In this document: positions 12,037-25,700 of the stretch, piece by piece
How the letters are laid out: every line of letters starts with the position of its first letter
Position numbering within the stretch: position 1 is the stretch's first letter
Source: Marasmius tenuissimus
Lineage: Eukaryota; Basidiomycota; Agaricomycetes; Agaricales; Marasmiaceae
Length of the DNA stretch: 64,000 bases
Direction of reading: 5' to 3'
NCBI GenBank assembly: GCA_029532415.1
Contig: JAQOTA010000050.1
Span: forward strand, 3,968,001-4,032,000
Position numbers and translations under genes: made by a program
The notes under the pieces: model-generated
What the model was told of the DNA's origin: nothing
The model's input: the letters and a program-made list of their open reading frames with translations, nothing else
Database searches by the model: none

Positions 12037-12540
12037 GTCGAATAAAGCCTGCGAGAAGTGTAGGATAGAAACTGAAGGGATAAAAGAGTGGATTAGTCCG
12101 GAGACAACGCTGGGTGACAAGTTGAAGGGGGGAGGAAAGGAGAAAAGGTTTGGTGCGGGCCACCCTGTCTCCCGTACATATTATAAGCATAGCCCTGCGT
12201 TAGACTAAACTCGATCAAAATAGACAGCCAAGCTATTCATGGCCGCCTCACGGGGTACCTCGCCGTCCCTGTGCTCACTCTAAAAATATGCCCAGGCGGC
12301 CCAGTACGCCGTCAAGAGAACCTTGGTACGATGCTTGGAACTTGCGAGGGGCTTGACAATAATACCCGACGCTTGTGGACGCCTGTGTGCTGCTGGTGTA
12401 GAACATATAGGTCCTCTATTGGTGGTTCCTAGTCTAGCTGTTCCCGCAGGTTTCCTGTACATTACGAGTGCATTGGTAAGTAGAGTATAAATAACACTGT
12501 AAAGACCGAGTTGATACATTGACAACGGTCTTCAACACCT
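12037..12540. other. Intergenic: GH17 promoter and RIB1 3' flank
   Basis: About 500 bp between the GH17 start and the RIB1 stop on the same strand. No gene is supported; short frames here lack splice or family support. Confidence 0.4.
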
Positions 12541-13980
12541 TCAAACATCGGGGTCCTCTAACCACAACGGCAACATGTGTCCCATTCTCAACACCTTTGT
12601 CCGAAGGTACTTGTCCAGGTCCTCTCCATACACGGCGTTCCCACCAATCAGGGTAGCCCCGGCCTTCCGTTCGTCGCTTTCAGACGGTATCTCGTTATGA
12701 GAATGGTCCGCTAGGTGAGGGTTACGACACTTCCAGCTTCTCGGAATCATAGGAACGCGCTCGTCTATCCTGACGCCCTCCTTCTCCAATGCAGCGACCT
12801 TGTCCGGGTTGTTCGTCAATACCCTCACACCCTCGCTCAAACCCAAGTCCCTCAAAATGGCTCCGGCGATCTCGTACCCGCGTTCGTCTGCCTTGTGACC
12901 GAGCATGAGATTCGCAGTGACAGTATCGTGACCTAGGTCTTGCAAATTGTACGCGCGAATCTTCGATAGCAGACCAATACCACGGCCTTCCTGTCGCATA
13001 TAGATGACTGCTCCGCGTCCAGGAATGGTTTTTCTTGAGGGCGAGGCAGGAATGGCGACGGGCTGTGATATTTGTCGGATGGCCTCGTCCAGCTGCTCCC
13101 CACAATCACAACGCATGCTTCCCACTGTCTCCCCTGTGAAACATTCTGAATGAATTCGGATGAGAGGCGATGGAATATCATTGCTGGTTCCGGGGGTATT
13201 GTGGGTGGAGGGTGTGAACGCAGACGACGGTCGCTGTGAAGACGATGAAAGCTTCCCAACATAAGCCCCGCGTGTAATCCGGTCCATTTCTGTCTCAGTA
13301 TCGCTCCATACCGAATCTAACGACGCGGAACGGATATGAGGAGGTGCGTCCGGTGAAGGCTGGTCATCGTATTGTGCAGAGTCCACGACGATCGCGAGGT
13401 GTTCCTTGTTGTCCCGATTGTTATGGTATAGGTGGAGAAATGCTGAGCCATGCGGTGTTGGTATTCGCGTTCGAGCCATACACTTTACTTGTACCGGTGC
13501 CGTGGGATTCCGCGCACTACCGACGACTTTGGCGTCCGTTCCCAACTCCGCAGCATGACGTTTTTGTGGAATGTCGATGTTATCGACGGGGGTTAAAGGT
13601 GATTGAGACGTCGGTACGTCGTTCTCCTTGCCAGAGTCCTCCGTTGTATTGGCTAGTCCCAATCGCTGTCGACGAGGTGCCTGCTTACTAACGTAGGCAA
13701 GACGCCTCGGGTGATCCTTTTTGGTCGAAGAGCTTTCCCCTGTGAACTTTGTCCAATCCCAAGAACCCTCATGCTGCGGCAACGTCACTCCAGGAAAGAA
13801 GTCGTGTGCGTAGTGATTCCGTGTGACATGGGGACCTGAAGCTGCTGCTGCTGCAATTAGAAGGGGATCCAAGGCAGCGTCTCGCCTGGGAAATAAAGTC
13901 TTGCGGGTGGGCGGTGTAGAAGCAGTAAGGAGGTCGAGTAGAGCAGCATCGGCCTGGAGGTCAGAAGAGTGATGAACCAT
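12541..13980 (-). CDS. RIB1: GTP cyclohydrolase II (riboflavin biosynthesis)
   Basis: First committed enzyme of riboflavin synthesis, opening GTP to a diaminopyrimidine phosphate. This is a single-exon gene of 479 residues, unusual among its intron-rich neighbours. The catalytic half shows the zinc site HSECFTGETVGSMRCDCGEQ (three Cys), then MRQEGRGIGLLSKIRAYNLQ and LGHDTVTANLMLG, all diagnostic. The N-terminal 200 residues are a longer, partly disordered extension containing a truncated upstream domain typical of fungal RIB1. The ATG used is the first in the frame. Confidence 0.95.
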   Translation of the reverse strand: MVHHSSDLQADAALLDLLTASTPPTRKTLFPRRDAALDPLLIAAAAASGPHVTRNHYAHDFFPGVTLPQHEGSWDWTKFTGESSSTKKDHPRRLAYVSKQAPRRQRLGLANTTEDSGKENDVPTSQSPLTPVDNIDIPQKRHAAELGTDAKVVGSARNPTAPVQVKCMARTRIPTPHGSAFLHLYHNNRDNKEHLAIVVDSAQYDDQPSPDAPPHIRSASLDSVWSDTETEMDRITRGAYVGKLSSSSQRPSSAFTPSTHNTPGTSNDIPSPLIRIHSECFTGETVGSMRCDCGEQLDEAIRQISQPVAIPASPSRKTIPGRGAVIYMRQEGRGIGLLSKIRAYNLQDLGHDTVTANLMLGHKADERGYEIAGAILRDLGLSEGVRVLTNNPDKVAALEKEGVRIDERVPMIPRSWKCRNPHLADHSHNEIPSESDERKAGATLIGGNAVYGEDLDKYLRTKVLRMGHMLPLWLEDPDV

Positions 13981-14389
13981 GGGCGGATTGGGATGACGGG
14001 ATGGATAAGTTATGGTGATCGCAGAAAAGAAACGAGTGTTTTATGAGGGTGAACGGGAAAGCTTTGAATCAGCCGCTCCCACATGCTTATCCGAGTGGTC
14101 CGGGTACCCGAGGAGCTGACATAAGCCACATGACGGCCGAACAGCCATCGTGACAAAGAAACGACTAACGAATAACTAATAGTAAGGACGCCGCCGGTAA
14201 GATAAATCATTTCAGGATCCTCATTCTTGTTCTTGACCAAAGCTGGAAGAGATTCTTGTTGGTCCCACTGCTATGACCCTGTACTCAAACGCGAAATCAC
14301 TCATTTTCTCACACGCCTTCAACTGACGCTTGCTCTCGCTAACGGCCGCTCGCTCACACACTGTCTGCAACAAGTCCAGGTCGTGCTAG
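13981..14389. other. Intergenic upstream of RIB1
   Basis: About 400 bp in front of RIB1. It should contain the RIB1 promoter. No RNA gene or repeat is visible. Confidence 0.35.
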
Positions 14390-14575
14390 AGGAATCTCTC
14401 TACCACATACCGCACTCGGCCGAATCGATTCATCAAGCTGGATCCGCTCATGGGCAATGCTTGGAAGGAATTGGGGAAGATGGCCCTACCGCCCAACGTC
14501 AGGCCTTCAACTTTTTCGTCAAATGTTCAAATCCGCGGCAAGAAACCACTGAATGACGGCCTTGAAGCATTCTAG
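14390..14575 (+). CDS. Possible small protein or terminal exon, unrecognised
   Basis: An open frame of 61 codons begins right after a plausible acceptor (gtgctag) and ends with TAG. Its product is basic and contains MGNAWKELGKMALPPNVRP; an internal ATG at codon 22 would give 41 residues. The composition looks coding-like, but I could not find a convincing upstream exon or identify a family. It may be the last exon of a small gene starting near 14270, or chance. It lies between the RIB1 and coiled-coil gene starts. Confidence 0.25.
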   Translation, partial: RNLSTTYRTRPNRFIKLDPLMGNAWKELGKMALPPNVRPSTFSSNVQIRGKKPLNDGLEAF

Positions 14576-15146
14576 GCTCAAGGCGGGACGATAGGCCATA
14601 CTGTTGAAAGGTCCTGGTGGGCCCCCGGATTTTCATTGAACTCGTGCTACTTGGGTTCCAGGGACCAGATGATTATCTCGTTTTGTCAGATCGTAGAAAG
14701 TGAAGAGACACCGTAGCTCTCCGCATACCCTGCGACGTTGTACTTACTAGTCCATCGAGTTACTACTTAGATAAATCGCAGTGTTCACATGCAGACCATG
14801 TTTGGAGAGACGAGCTTGAGTTATACCTGAGATGCTGGCGATCTTCGTTCGATCTGTTCAATCTCCGTACTCACCGGTACCAATCACACTGTGAGGCCCG
14901 AGCTACCCCAGCTTCAACTATAAATGATCCTCATACCATCCGAGCTATCACCATTATCATCCACAGCCAGCAAGGTTTTCGCCAATCGTCCTCCCATTTT
15001 GTCGCCGGCATGCAGGGTTCGATGCCGTATTTCCTTTCGGCCGCTCCTAATTGGCTACCTCAGCGCCTGTTTTGCTTTTACCGCGACCATCCACGCCCGA
15101 ACTTTCTTCGACATTTTCCCCTCGATCCGCTTTGTTGACGGCAACG
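14576..15146. other. Intergenic upstream of the coiled-coil gene
   Basis: About 570 bp without a supported gene. The last 200 bp are pyrimidine-rich (many ctc and ttcc runs), as expected for a fungal promoter and 5' leader. Confidence 0.35.
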
Positions 15147-17336
15147 ATGAGTTTTAATGGCTCGTCGTCAGCACAAACGTGAGCACCCCATCATCTTTAA
15201 CCTCGATATTCCTTCAAATGTTCTCCAACAGGCCGTTCGTTAACGAGCTGGATCGACTACGAGCAGAAAATGCAGCTCTCAGGAAACACCAAAAGCGATT
15301 ACAGGACGATTTTAGCCTGTGGAATAAAACTGCGATGACCTGGCAGAGGGAAAACCACATGCTATTCAACAACCATAACCGGATGCAGAAAGAGAGAGAT
15401 GACTTTCGAAACGCTCTTCTCAAACTACCCTCACAAGAGCACGACAGGCTTCGAAATTTACACGAGCGGGAGAACCTTGTATCGAAGTTGGAGGAGGCCA
15501 ATAAGAAACTTTACCAGGACAACATCAAGCTGGTGGGGGACATGATGACATTGCAGGCGAACCTGGAACTTCAACCCAGCGCCCAGACGGCTCTTCGACT
15601 CTCCGATTTTGAAAAAGCGAACAAAGCACTTTACGAGGACAATACGAATCTGAAACAGTACAACGAAAAGCTCAAAGCGGCCATCGATTCCTCACATAAC
15701 CAAAACGCCGTGCATCAGCTTTCTCAATCCCAGCAGTACGCCGTCAACCAGAACATGATCTACCTGAACCAAATTCAGAATCTCAAGACGAAACTGGAAG
15801 AGTCACAGCAGCAGTACGCTCATGTCGTGAACCAGATCCTCGTTCTCCAGCAGAAGGGGTTGCTTCGTGTCACTGCCAATATGGGAACAACTCAAGGTCA
15901 GTCTCCTTGCGATGAGCTGAAACAGTGATTTCTGACATGCCCCTTTGCGTAACCTAGTCATCTCACACCCTCAGCCTCAGCCATCAGCTTCAGTTTCCAC
16001 TAATTCCACCCCTAATTCCGTTATTCCCCCCGTCCAACAACTCGTCCAATATCACCCTGTGAATGCCCTCTCAAATCAACAGTCACTGGTCCAACGAAGC
16101 ACTGCTCTCCATCCACAACCTCACCCTACCACAGTCTCGCAAACACAACAACCACCCCCGCCCCAACCGGAACCTTGTCCCATTTCTATTTCGCCGCCTC
16201 ATGTTCAAGTGATCGTTCCTCCTTCACAGCCAGCAGTACAACAACAGCAACCTTCTCAACATCACATCTTGCCTCTTCCCCCCGTTCAAGTACAGATACA
16301 GACCTTACCCTCCTCGCCGCCACAAGTCGAGGTCCCCGCGATCTCACCGTCAATACCTCTTCCTGAAACTCTCACACAACACTGCGCCAGCACGTTCCAG
16401 AATCTCTCCCTTTCCTCACCTCAGGCGCCTGCTCCGCCGCCTACGGCAGCGGCATTGGAAAGCGGAGGAGGCCCAAGCGCTAGTGCGGAAGTGTCAACGA
16501 CGTATTCGTCATTGGCCCAAGCGTTATCTCCGGGACTGGGTGCGGACGCGGAAGTCACAAACACCGCCATCAGTGACCAGACCCGAGACATGGGCGAGCC
16601 TCGCGCTCAAGCTCCCCCTACGCCCCCGAGATCGTTTAAATCAATGAGTCCAGAGGAATCCATTTTGGGTCGGGGGACTCTTAAACGGAGTCCGTCTCCG
16701 GGAGGAGGAACTTGGCATGAAGGTTGGGATGGGTTGGGGGATGGTCGAAGGAAACGGGCGAGGGTGTCGGAAGAGGCTGTTGCTGGGCCTAGCAAGCGTG
16801 AAGAGGAGGAGGGCGGTGTGACTGAGGGTGTTGATGCGTCGATGTCGATGACAGAGGAGGAGGTACGAGAACCTGTGGGTCCTCCAGTCAAAGAACAGAA
16901 TCCTGAGGTTTCGTCTGCGGAAGAGGAGCAGATCTCTGCTGACGAGATGCAAGTGGATGTGCAGGAGGAGGGGGAGCACATCGGGGAGGAGGAGGAAGAG
17001 GAGGAGGAAGAGCTGAAGTTGGAACGTGATCCTGAGACGGGGTTGTACCGGGAGGAAGAAGTGATTGTACATTTATTCGAGGAAGACGATGATAACGATG
17101 ACATCCTACATTGTCCGTTCTGCAGGTGCGTAGCGATCTCTTCGCATCTGTCTCTGGTTGGCTTATTAGGAACCACCGCTCTCTATAGAAATAAGGAACG
17201 GGAAAGTGGAGTCAAGGCGCAAACGTTTATGAATGCATCGACGAACGACCTTGTCCAACACTATAAAGAGCTTCACTTATTCGCTCTAGAGAAAGTTTGC
17301 AAGGAGGGTCTCGACATACTACAGGCAGCTTCATGA
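15147..17336 (+). CDS. Uncharacterised coiled-coil protein with C-terminal Cys/His motif
   Basis: Exons 15147-15178, 15232-15896, 15958-17125 and 17189-17336 encode 670 residues. Residues about 15-230 are strongly helical with heptad-like Leu/Asn/Gln repeats (coiled coil). The middle is Pro/Gln-rich and then very acidic (runs of Glu near residues 540-570). The C-terminus carries HCPFC, then a helix with QHYKELH spaced like a C2H2 finger (C-x2-C...H-x4-H). I do not recognise the family. The finger suggests nucleic-acid or protein binding, and the coiled coil suggests oligomers; both are inference. Splice phases all close, and the ATG is the first in a strong context. Confidence 0.75.
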
Positions 17337-17579
17337 TTTCGGACTAGAGCTCTTTTCATTTCTTTTTGGGTATCGGTCTTCGCTGTAGGTCTTCGTCACT
17401 TTTTATTCTCGTGTAACTGCATACATACTTTCGAACTCCACGGGACTATTCGACCATACGGTCCGCCAGTCGATATCTTTCAAAGATTCTGGTAAATACA
17501 CTCGTATATGACAATCGGCAGCAATTCGAAGAATCAGATAAGCGCCAATGCCCAAGCCAATATTTTGGCATCTACCATC

Positions 17580-19290
17580 ATGGCTACCCCCGATACGTTC
17601 AACATCACTTTTCCCAACACGACTACGACAGCAGACAGTATCTACGATCACGCCTCCAGCGCTGTTCTCTTGGATGGAATCTTACAGTCGTTCGCGACTG
17701 GACTAGTCGCTGGACAAGCGGTCAAATATTGGGCGGATTATCGCGACGACTCGAGACAGAAACGATTATTCACGGCGAGCTTGGTTTTACTTTCCTTGTG
17801 CGCGAGTTTTCTCCTCTTTGCTTGCTCGCTCTATTGACCCGGTTTGGTAGCCTACAAACTTTCGTTGAAGTTTGGAAGGTGTGGTTGATTATGGTGTGCC
17901 ATAAGAAATGGGCGAGTTTTTACTTGGCTTTTCCTCGCGATAAAGACGCGTATATGCTCATGAAAATCGCGTTTTTTTTTTCTTTTTTACAGACGAGAAG
18001 TGCGCTTGCGTGGTCGGATTTATTTATCAATGGGTGTATTTGCTCGATGTGCCAGTCGTTCTTCATTAGGAGGTGTTGGAAGGTACGTGCGTCCTCCTGC
18101 AAGAGGTTCAATGAAGCCCATGGCTGATGTGTCTTTAGATGACCGGAAGAAGAAACGTGGTTCTCTATCCTCTTGCCTTCCTCGCGTTCGTGATCATGGT
18201 TCTCGCTGTTTTCATGGTGGGTGTCAGAGTCGTCGGTCGTTATGAGTCCTAATGCCATGTTAAAAGGTTGTAAATGTTGCCTTGACGTTTAGTCAGCCTA
18301 GCCGGCAGGATGTAGGTCTACATTTCGTAGTGTTCGATTGGTTGGGTTTCTTACAGCTTCTCAGACCCGTCGGGTGCTCCAAGCGGTACTTACTTCCCTC
18401 TGTTGCGAACGGTCGAAGACTCCTCTAACCCACTGGAATATTAGATGAATATCGACTTCATAGTATGGACGTCCTTGTCGTTGCGTGAGCAGTCCTGCCT
18501 CTCGTTGGGACGATCAGATTACTGAACCCTCGTCCAGTCCTGGATACCGTCGTCGCTTGCATTCGTAGGTCCATTCAGTCCAGCTCTATCCCTCCCGTGA
18601 AAGTCCAAACTCGATTCTCGATCAGTCGTCGTCACCCTCTGGAAATCAAGAGCAGGTACATATGCAGCCGACGGGGTCGTCCGACAAGTCATCTCGATCA
18701 CGTTCCAATCAGCCGTCTTACCAGCCATCACGATGATAACCGCAGTCGTCCTACATAACTACGTGAGTTAATTCTCGCTCCGAGTTCCGTACGCTCATCC
18801 TGGTATAGACAGACAAAGGAAACCTAGTTATACTCTTTCTTCTGTTGACAGGCAAGCTATACGCGTTTGGACTCTTACGGACACTGAACTCTCGGGACAA
18901 ATTGCGGAAGCGGATGAGGAACGGGTCGAGAGATTTGGGGAGGGTTAGTCTTGATCTTAGCCCCAATCCTAATGCGCAGTTTGATACTTGGGCGTGGCAT
19001 ACGTCCACCCCGACAGTTCATCAGGTGAGTTTTACTGGTTTTCGTCGTGTTCCTTCGATGATTCTCACCGGTGTTCCTGATAGTTGCCTTCTGCGTTGAA
19101 GGCGGTGAATCCGCTAGCGACGGCTAGTGATAGTACGGTTCATGTAGGAGCCTCCGAGGACATTGACATTGACAACGTCAGTGTGACTCATGTAGCATCG
19201 GGAATTACTGCGGAACTGCAGCTCACCTCGCCACGACTAGAAGCCTCTGAGCGAGGAATGCCAAGGAGTAGAGTTTCCAGTCGACGATGA
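17580..19290 (+). CDS. DUF6534-family seven-helix membrane protein
   Basis: Basidiomycete-expanded membrane protein family of unknown function. Exons: 17580-17797, 17851-17893, 17993-18082, 18139-18220, 18357-18385, 18445-18484, 18538-18564, 18626-18762, 18809-19024 and 19084-19290 (about 362 residues). Helices appear around LLDGILQSFATGLVAGQ, the LQTFVEVWKVWLIM segment, WSDLFINGCICSMCQ, YPLAFLAFVIMVLAVFM, MNIDFIVWTSLSLLLDTV, the RQVISITFQSAVLPAI segment and LVILFLLLTGKLYAFGLL. The tail is cytosolic and Ser/Thr-rich. The 99-nt stretch 17894-17992 is in frame without a stop, so it could be coding, but its T-rich end (tttttttttcttttttacag) favours an intron. A second ATG 72 nt upstream (17508) is possible. 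Confidence 0.8.
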
Positions 19291-19407
19291 CCATGAAGAA
19301 CTATCCAGTATCCTATTCTCCTAGACGTCTTAGATTTTGTTTGTCCAATAGGGTTCCATGTGTGTAGTATATGTACATGTACATTTCTAGTTTCTACATT
19401 CTATCTT

Positions 19408-20780
<1,373 letters not shown>

Positions 20781-20984
20781 TTCTAGTGGGAGACTGACGG
20801 ACGTTGTAGATGAGAAAGAACAAGGTGTTGAACACGACTCATCTGCCAAATTTTAAATGAAAGACCCGAGGGCCCTTCGGATTTCTCGGATTTTGGGAGC
20901 AAACCAGCATCCATCGGCCGAATTGGGTATTCAAATATTTTTTCAACGTTCTTCATCGACCATCACCTCCATCATCATCGAAAT

Positions 20985-22519
20985 ATGACATCGGTCACTC
21001 AAATACAAAAGCCTGCATGCAGGACCCTGGTACTCGATGCTGGACCACTCCTCTCTCTTTCTCCGCTTCGAGGTCTCGCAGAAACTTTTGTCACAGTTCC
21101 TCAAGTACTCGCCGAATTGAAGGATAAGAATGCGAAAGAACATCTGGAGCGCTTAGGTCTCAACTATGGAATAAAAATCGAGGTCAAAAACCCCAGCCCC
21201 GCCAGTATTGCCTCAGGTGTGTACTCATACGCCTCTGCTATCAAGAATGAACCCACAATCGTAATCGACAGTTATTCAATGGGCGAAGAAGACGGGAGAT
21301 TACTCAGTTTTATCACATCCTGATATATGTGTTCTTGCCTTGACACATACTCTTCACGAGGAGGCGGAAAAGAAACAGGGAACTCAACCAGAGGCGGGTC
21401 GCGAGCATCTCCCTTCATTTTTTTGCAACGTTCTGATGCCAGCGATCAGTAGAGCGACCAGAAACGCGAGGACGAAGGCCCGAGTGTTTCAATACCAGCT
21501 GAAGGTGGTGAGGAGACGACCCGGACGACAGAAGATAGCGAATCACAACCCGTGAAAGAAGAGGAAACGCCATCGCTAGATGATGAACGAGAACAAGAAC
21601 CTCTCAATGTAGAACTGCATCCTATCGAAGACAAGGACGCCCCCTCGACACCAACAAGCACTTCACAATCGGCATCTCAACAAGCCGACGCACCGCTATA
21701 TGAAGATCCCTCAGACTCTGACGATGGTGAAGGGGAATGGATAACACCTACCAACGTCGGATTGCACAAATCTCGTGCCCTGGATCTCTTACCTTCAGAC
21801 GGCGGAAAGAAAGGCAAAGGGAAAGCCAAAAACGAGTTCATCTCTGTTGGATGTATGACTGCCGATTTCGCGATGCAAAACGTTCTTTTACAAATGGGCC
21901 TCAACTTGGTTGGAACGGAGGGAAAGAGAATTCAGAGGGTGAAAACATGGGTGCTTCGGTGTCATGCTTGCTTCAAGTCGGTCCGCATCCGTTCCATCGT
22001 TGCGCTCACCTGTTGATCTTTTTTCATAGAATATGCAAAGACTCATCCAAAAAGTTTTGTCCTTCCTGCGGGAACCCTTCGCTCCTTCGAGCCTCGGTGA
22101 CATTGTCAGCCCCCAACGCCGATTCTGACGCCCCAGTAATGCAAGTCCATCTCAAGTCCAACTTTCAGTACAAAACACGAGGAACAAAATACTCGATACC
22201 CGCTCCGAAGCCTGGCTCAGCCAAGACTGGTCCTGGTGAGGGGCTGATTTTGCGTGAGGACCAGGCAGAGTACATGAGGGCACAGAAACGCGCAGACAAC
22301 AAACGAGAACGAGAGGAGGCTAAGATGATGAAAGGTGTCTTTTCCAAGGGGTTGGACGGGGGGTCTGTCGCTGTGGGTAGCTGGATGGACCCGGATTGGA
22401 TACCTGAAATAATGTCGGCTAGTTCTGGAGGGAAAGGGCGAAGCACGAGGGGTGGAAATGATATGCCGACTATTGGCTATGGGAGGAAAAATCCGAATGA
22501 GAGGCGTAGAAAGGCTTGA
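20985..22519 (+). CDS. NOB1: 20S pre-rRNA endonuclease NOB1
   Basis: PIN-domain nuclease that cuts the 3' end of 18S rRNA during late 40S maturation. Exons: 20985-21216, 21272-21397, 21478-21976 and 22030-22519 (448 residues). The PIN domain begins LVLDAGPLLS and continues through DYSVLSHPDICVLALTHTL. After an acidic linker comes VGCMTADFAMQNVLLQMGL, then the zinc ribbon with two CxxC pairs (RCHAC...FCPSCGNP) and a basic C-terminal tail. The intron at 21398-21477 is placed only because an 80-nt removal restores the frame; its acceptor gacgaag is weak. Everything else is well supported. Confidence 0.9.
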
Positions 22520-22740
22520 GGATTTCTTGTACCACTCTTGTAGATCTTTTGTATAACCCTGGTACTTGTGCTTTCAATTTGTACGCGTTCGTCGCGTAGA
22601 GTAATTGCCAATCGGGTATCGGTAACGGCAACATGGTCATAGTCAATGGCGTCACAAGACAGCAACGCGTTCCTGAGCAGTCAGTACGTATTTAAACTCC
22701 CCATTCTCTCTTCGTTACGGTTACCTCCCCCATCGCTCGG

Positions 22741-25700
22741 ATGAGTCTGGTACCCATGGAGAACGGAACTGGAGATGAAAGAGCCTCTTTCGTATCCGTA
22801 GAGTCGGTCCAACCGAGACCTAATACGTTGACCAGTGCGTTCTCTCTTCTCTCCCTTTTCTAGCAAAACCTGAGACCTAGACTACAGAGCTCGTGAAACG
22901 GCTACGTGCATTGACTCTCCAATTGCTACCCATCGAGGTCGAGCCCCAGGAGCTCATCACGCCCACCAGTCGAATCATCACACCAGAAGTGATCTCTGCC
23001 TACAAAGCAGCTGCGGGAGACTTTCTCGAAGCGGTGCGTTCAAGTTGTCCCCCCTCCCCCTGGACCCCTCTATTCATGCCTATACCAGCTACCCTATTGT
23101 CTCCTCCGTGCACGCGCAGAGTTCAAATGGGACGCAGAGCACAATCCAGCCGATTACGACGAGAATTACGGACGAGCTATCGCATGCGAGGTTCTAGCCC
23201 GAAGAATCGTTCACCGTACTCCTCCTGAACGTCTCACGGCGGTGTTGTCTACACGATACACGCATACTCAGGTTGATGGAGATGAGAGTGATCCGACTAG
23301 TGCGTTGGAGATGGCTATTGACTCGCATAGGTGGGTGTGTGCTCGAGGGATCGTGTTGTGGTTTGGGCCTCGTGACTGACGTTGAGCGAAGCACGGTCTT
23401 TTTATCTTCGAGTGAGGCTCAAGACGTGGTCAGGGCTCTTTGGGCTGGGGACTTGGTCCAGAAGAATAATGAAGACCTCGATATCGACTGTGCGCACCCG
23501 AAACTTGTGATGTCATGACGAGTTTTGACACGCGCCTGGTTTTTTCTAGACGTTCCCTACGCAGAAACTCATTCTGGAGGGTTTTTGGGTCATCTTGACC
23601 CTTCGCGTTTGTCTGTTCCGAGGTTCGTGCCCAGTTGCATATCTTTTTATCCAGAGAGGTAGACGTGACTGAATCCGAAACAAAATAGGTATCAAAATAT
23701 CTTCCGCGTGATTGTTTGGTTTGCTTTTCTCGTCATTTACTCTCAAGCAGGTACGGACTCGGCGCACGCGTTGTTCGTTGTGTGTCATCAGACTCATGTT
23801 CACTCTTAGTGAGACAGCCTGTTGAGAGATTGCGGGACCCGAGCTATGCGAGCTCACTGGACGAATGGGAGATAGCCCTCTACGTGGTTGGACTCTCGAT
23901 ATTCATTGAAGGTCAGTTCCCGCTCGACGACTTGATGCAACCATGACATTCTCACCCTTTTCGTCTTCGCAGACATGTACAAGGTATGATATCTTGTTGA
24001 AAGGGTCCTCATGAAACTTCTTGCTCAGTTTTATGAGTGTAGTTCTTCAAGCTTTTGCAATTTGTGACTTGGAAGGCCTTCACGTTTTGGAATATGATAG
24101 CCCTCGTGACGGATTCTCTTCTCATTGCTGCTTTTACGATCCGTGTAGCTGGTTTAACGCATCATGATGGAGAGAATTCGGCGAGATTGAGGGTTGTCAG
24201 CTTTCAAGTGCTTAGTTTCGTGTCTCCTTTTATATGGTGGGTTTTGGCGAAAAAAAAAAAACAACCAAAAAACAGTGTGCTGACCACAATATTTGCAGGA
24301 TGAGTGAGTACACGAGTATTTGAATTGGTTATACCGGCTGAAAACCAAGTCACTGATAGAACTCATCACCGTGTTTGATGGATACAAGTCAGTCTTATCC
24401 CCCCCCTCTCTCTCTGTCTTGTCTGATTGCACCGAGTTAGGTACGTGGGGATGATGCAAATCTGCGTTGCGCGCATGTTGCGAGAATCAGGAATATTCTT
24501 TGCGGTAAGGAAAAACCACTTGTTATGCGAAACCCGCGGTTTTAGTGACGACGCGCCTCATTTGTATAGTTGCTCTCGATCTTGGCGTTGGGGTTTGTTC
24601 AAGCCATGTATGCGTTGGATGCTGCAGATGGAACGACTGAGAGGCCTGATGCGGTGAGTCGTTCCGCGTCTTTCTTGGTTTTGTCAGCGTCTGTGTTCTA
24701 ATGTGTCCTAGGTCATTCATGCCCTTGTTCAAGCCCTTTTACAGTGAGACTCCAGTATACTTATCTATTCTTCTTTACGTGGCTGACGGTTGAACAGGGC
24801 GCCAGACTTTGAGAGATATTCCTCGAGGTGAGTTCCGGCTACTTTCGTGCAAGGGTCTCTGACATGGACCGTTCTCGTATAGTCCGTCCGGACTTTTGAT
24901 GTACTATCTGTGAGTACGGTTTCCCTTCCCACCAATTTTATCATCCCTAAAGGCTTTTTGTGATAGCTGGAACGTCGTAACGGCTATAATCCTTCTGAAC
25001 GTGCTCATCTCGTTGTTCTCGTCGGCCTACTCGGATGTGAGTCCCCCTCGCTCATTCACATCAACCCGTTTCTTCCGCTACTGAAACACATAAATGTTCA
25101 GGTCGTGGATGACGCTGAAGCGCAATACCTCGCATTCTTTGCTGGTAAAACGGTGGGTATGATTCGGGCACCGGACTCGTATGTCTATCCGGCACCGTTC
25201 AATCTCATCGAAATTGTGTTCGTCTCGCCTTTCGAGTGAGGAATATTTCCTATTTCTATTCTCGACCCCCAACATCTTATCAGCGAGAATACGCGTTTGT
25301 AGATGCTGGCCATTTAGACTGAACCACAAATCATACGCGAAGGTGAGTGGGAACTGCTGTACTCTCGCGTACTTGCTTGGAGAGTCTGACTGCGCCTCGT
25401 GCAGCTCAACCGAATTGTCATGAGTGTCATCTTTTTTGTCCCCTTGACCATGATCGCTCTCTTTGAGACTTCGCTGAAGAGCGAAGAAGACTGGGTCATG
25501 AAGTGGTTGCATGGGGACGATCAGGGAGATGCGAATTATCCGGAGAGCAGGGACCCTGAGGTGGAGGAGGAGAACGGTCTCGCGATAAGCAAAGTTCCTT
25601 TCATGGAGCTGATTAAGGTGTTTCCCAATACTGCGCTGGTGCGTCTGTTCTTCTTCTCTGGTACTTACAGCACTGATGTGCCTTTAGTCGAGCGATACGC

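Noticed and set aside
16607..17176. Ser-rich 189-residue open frame on the minus strand
   Set aside because: Antisense shadow of the Glu-rich part of the coiled-coil gene.
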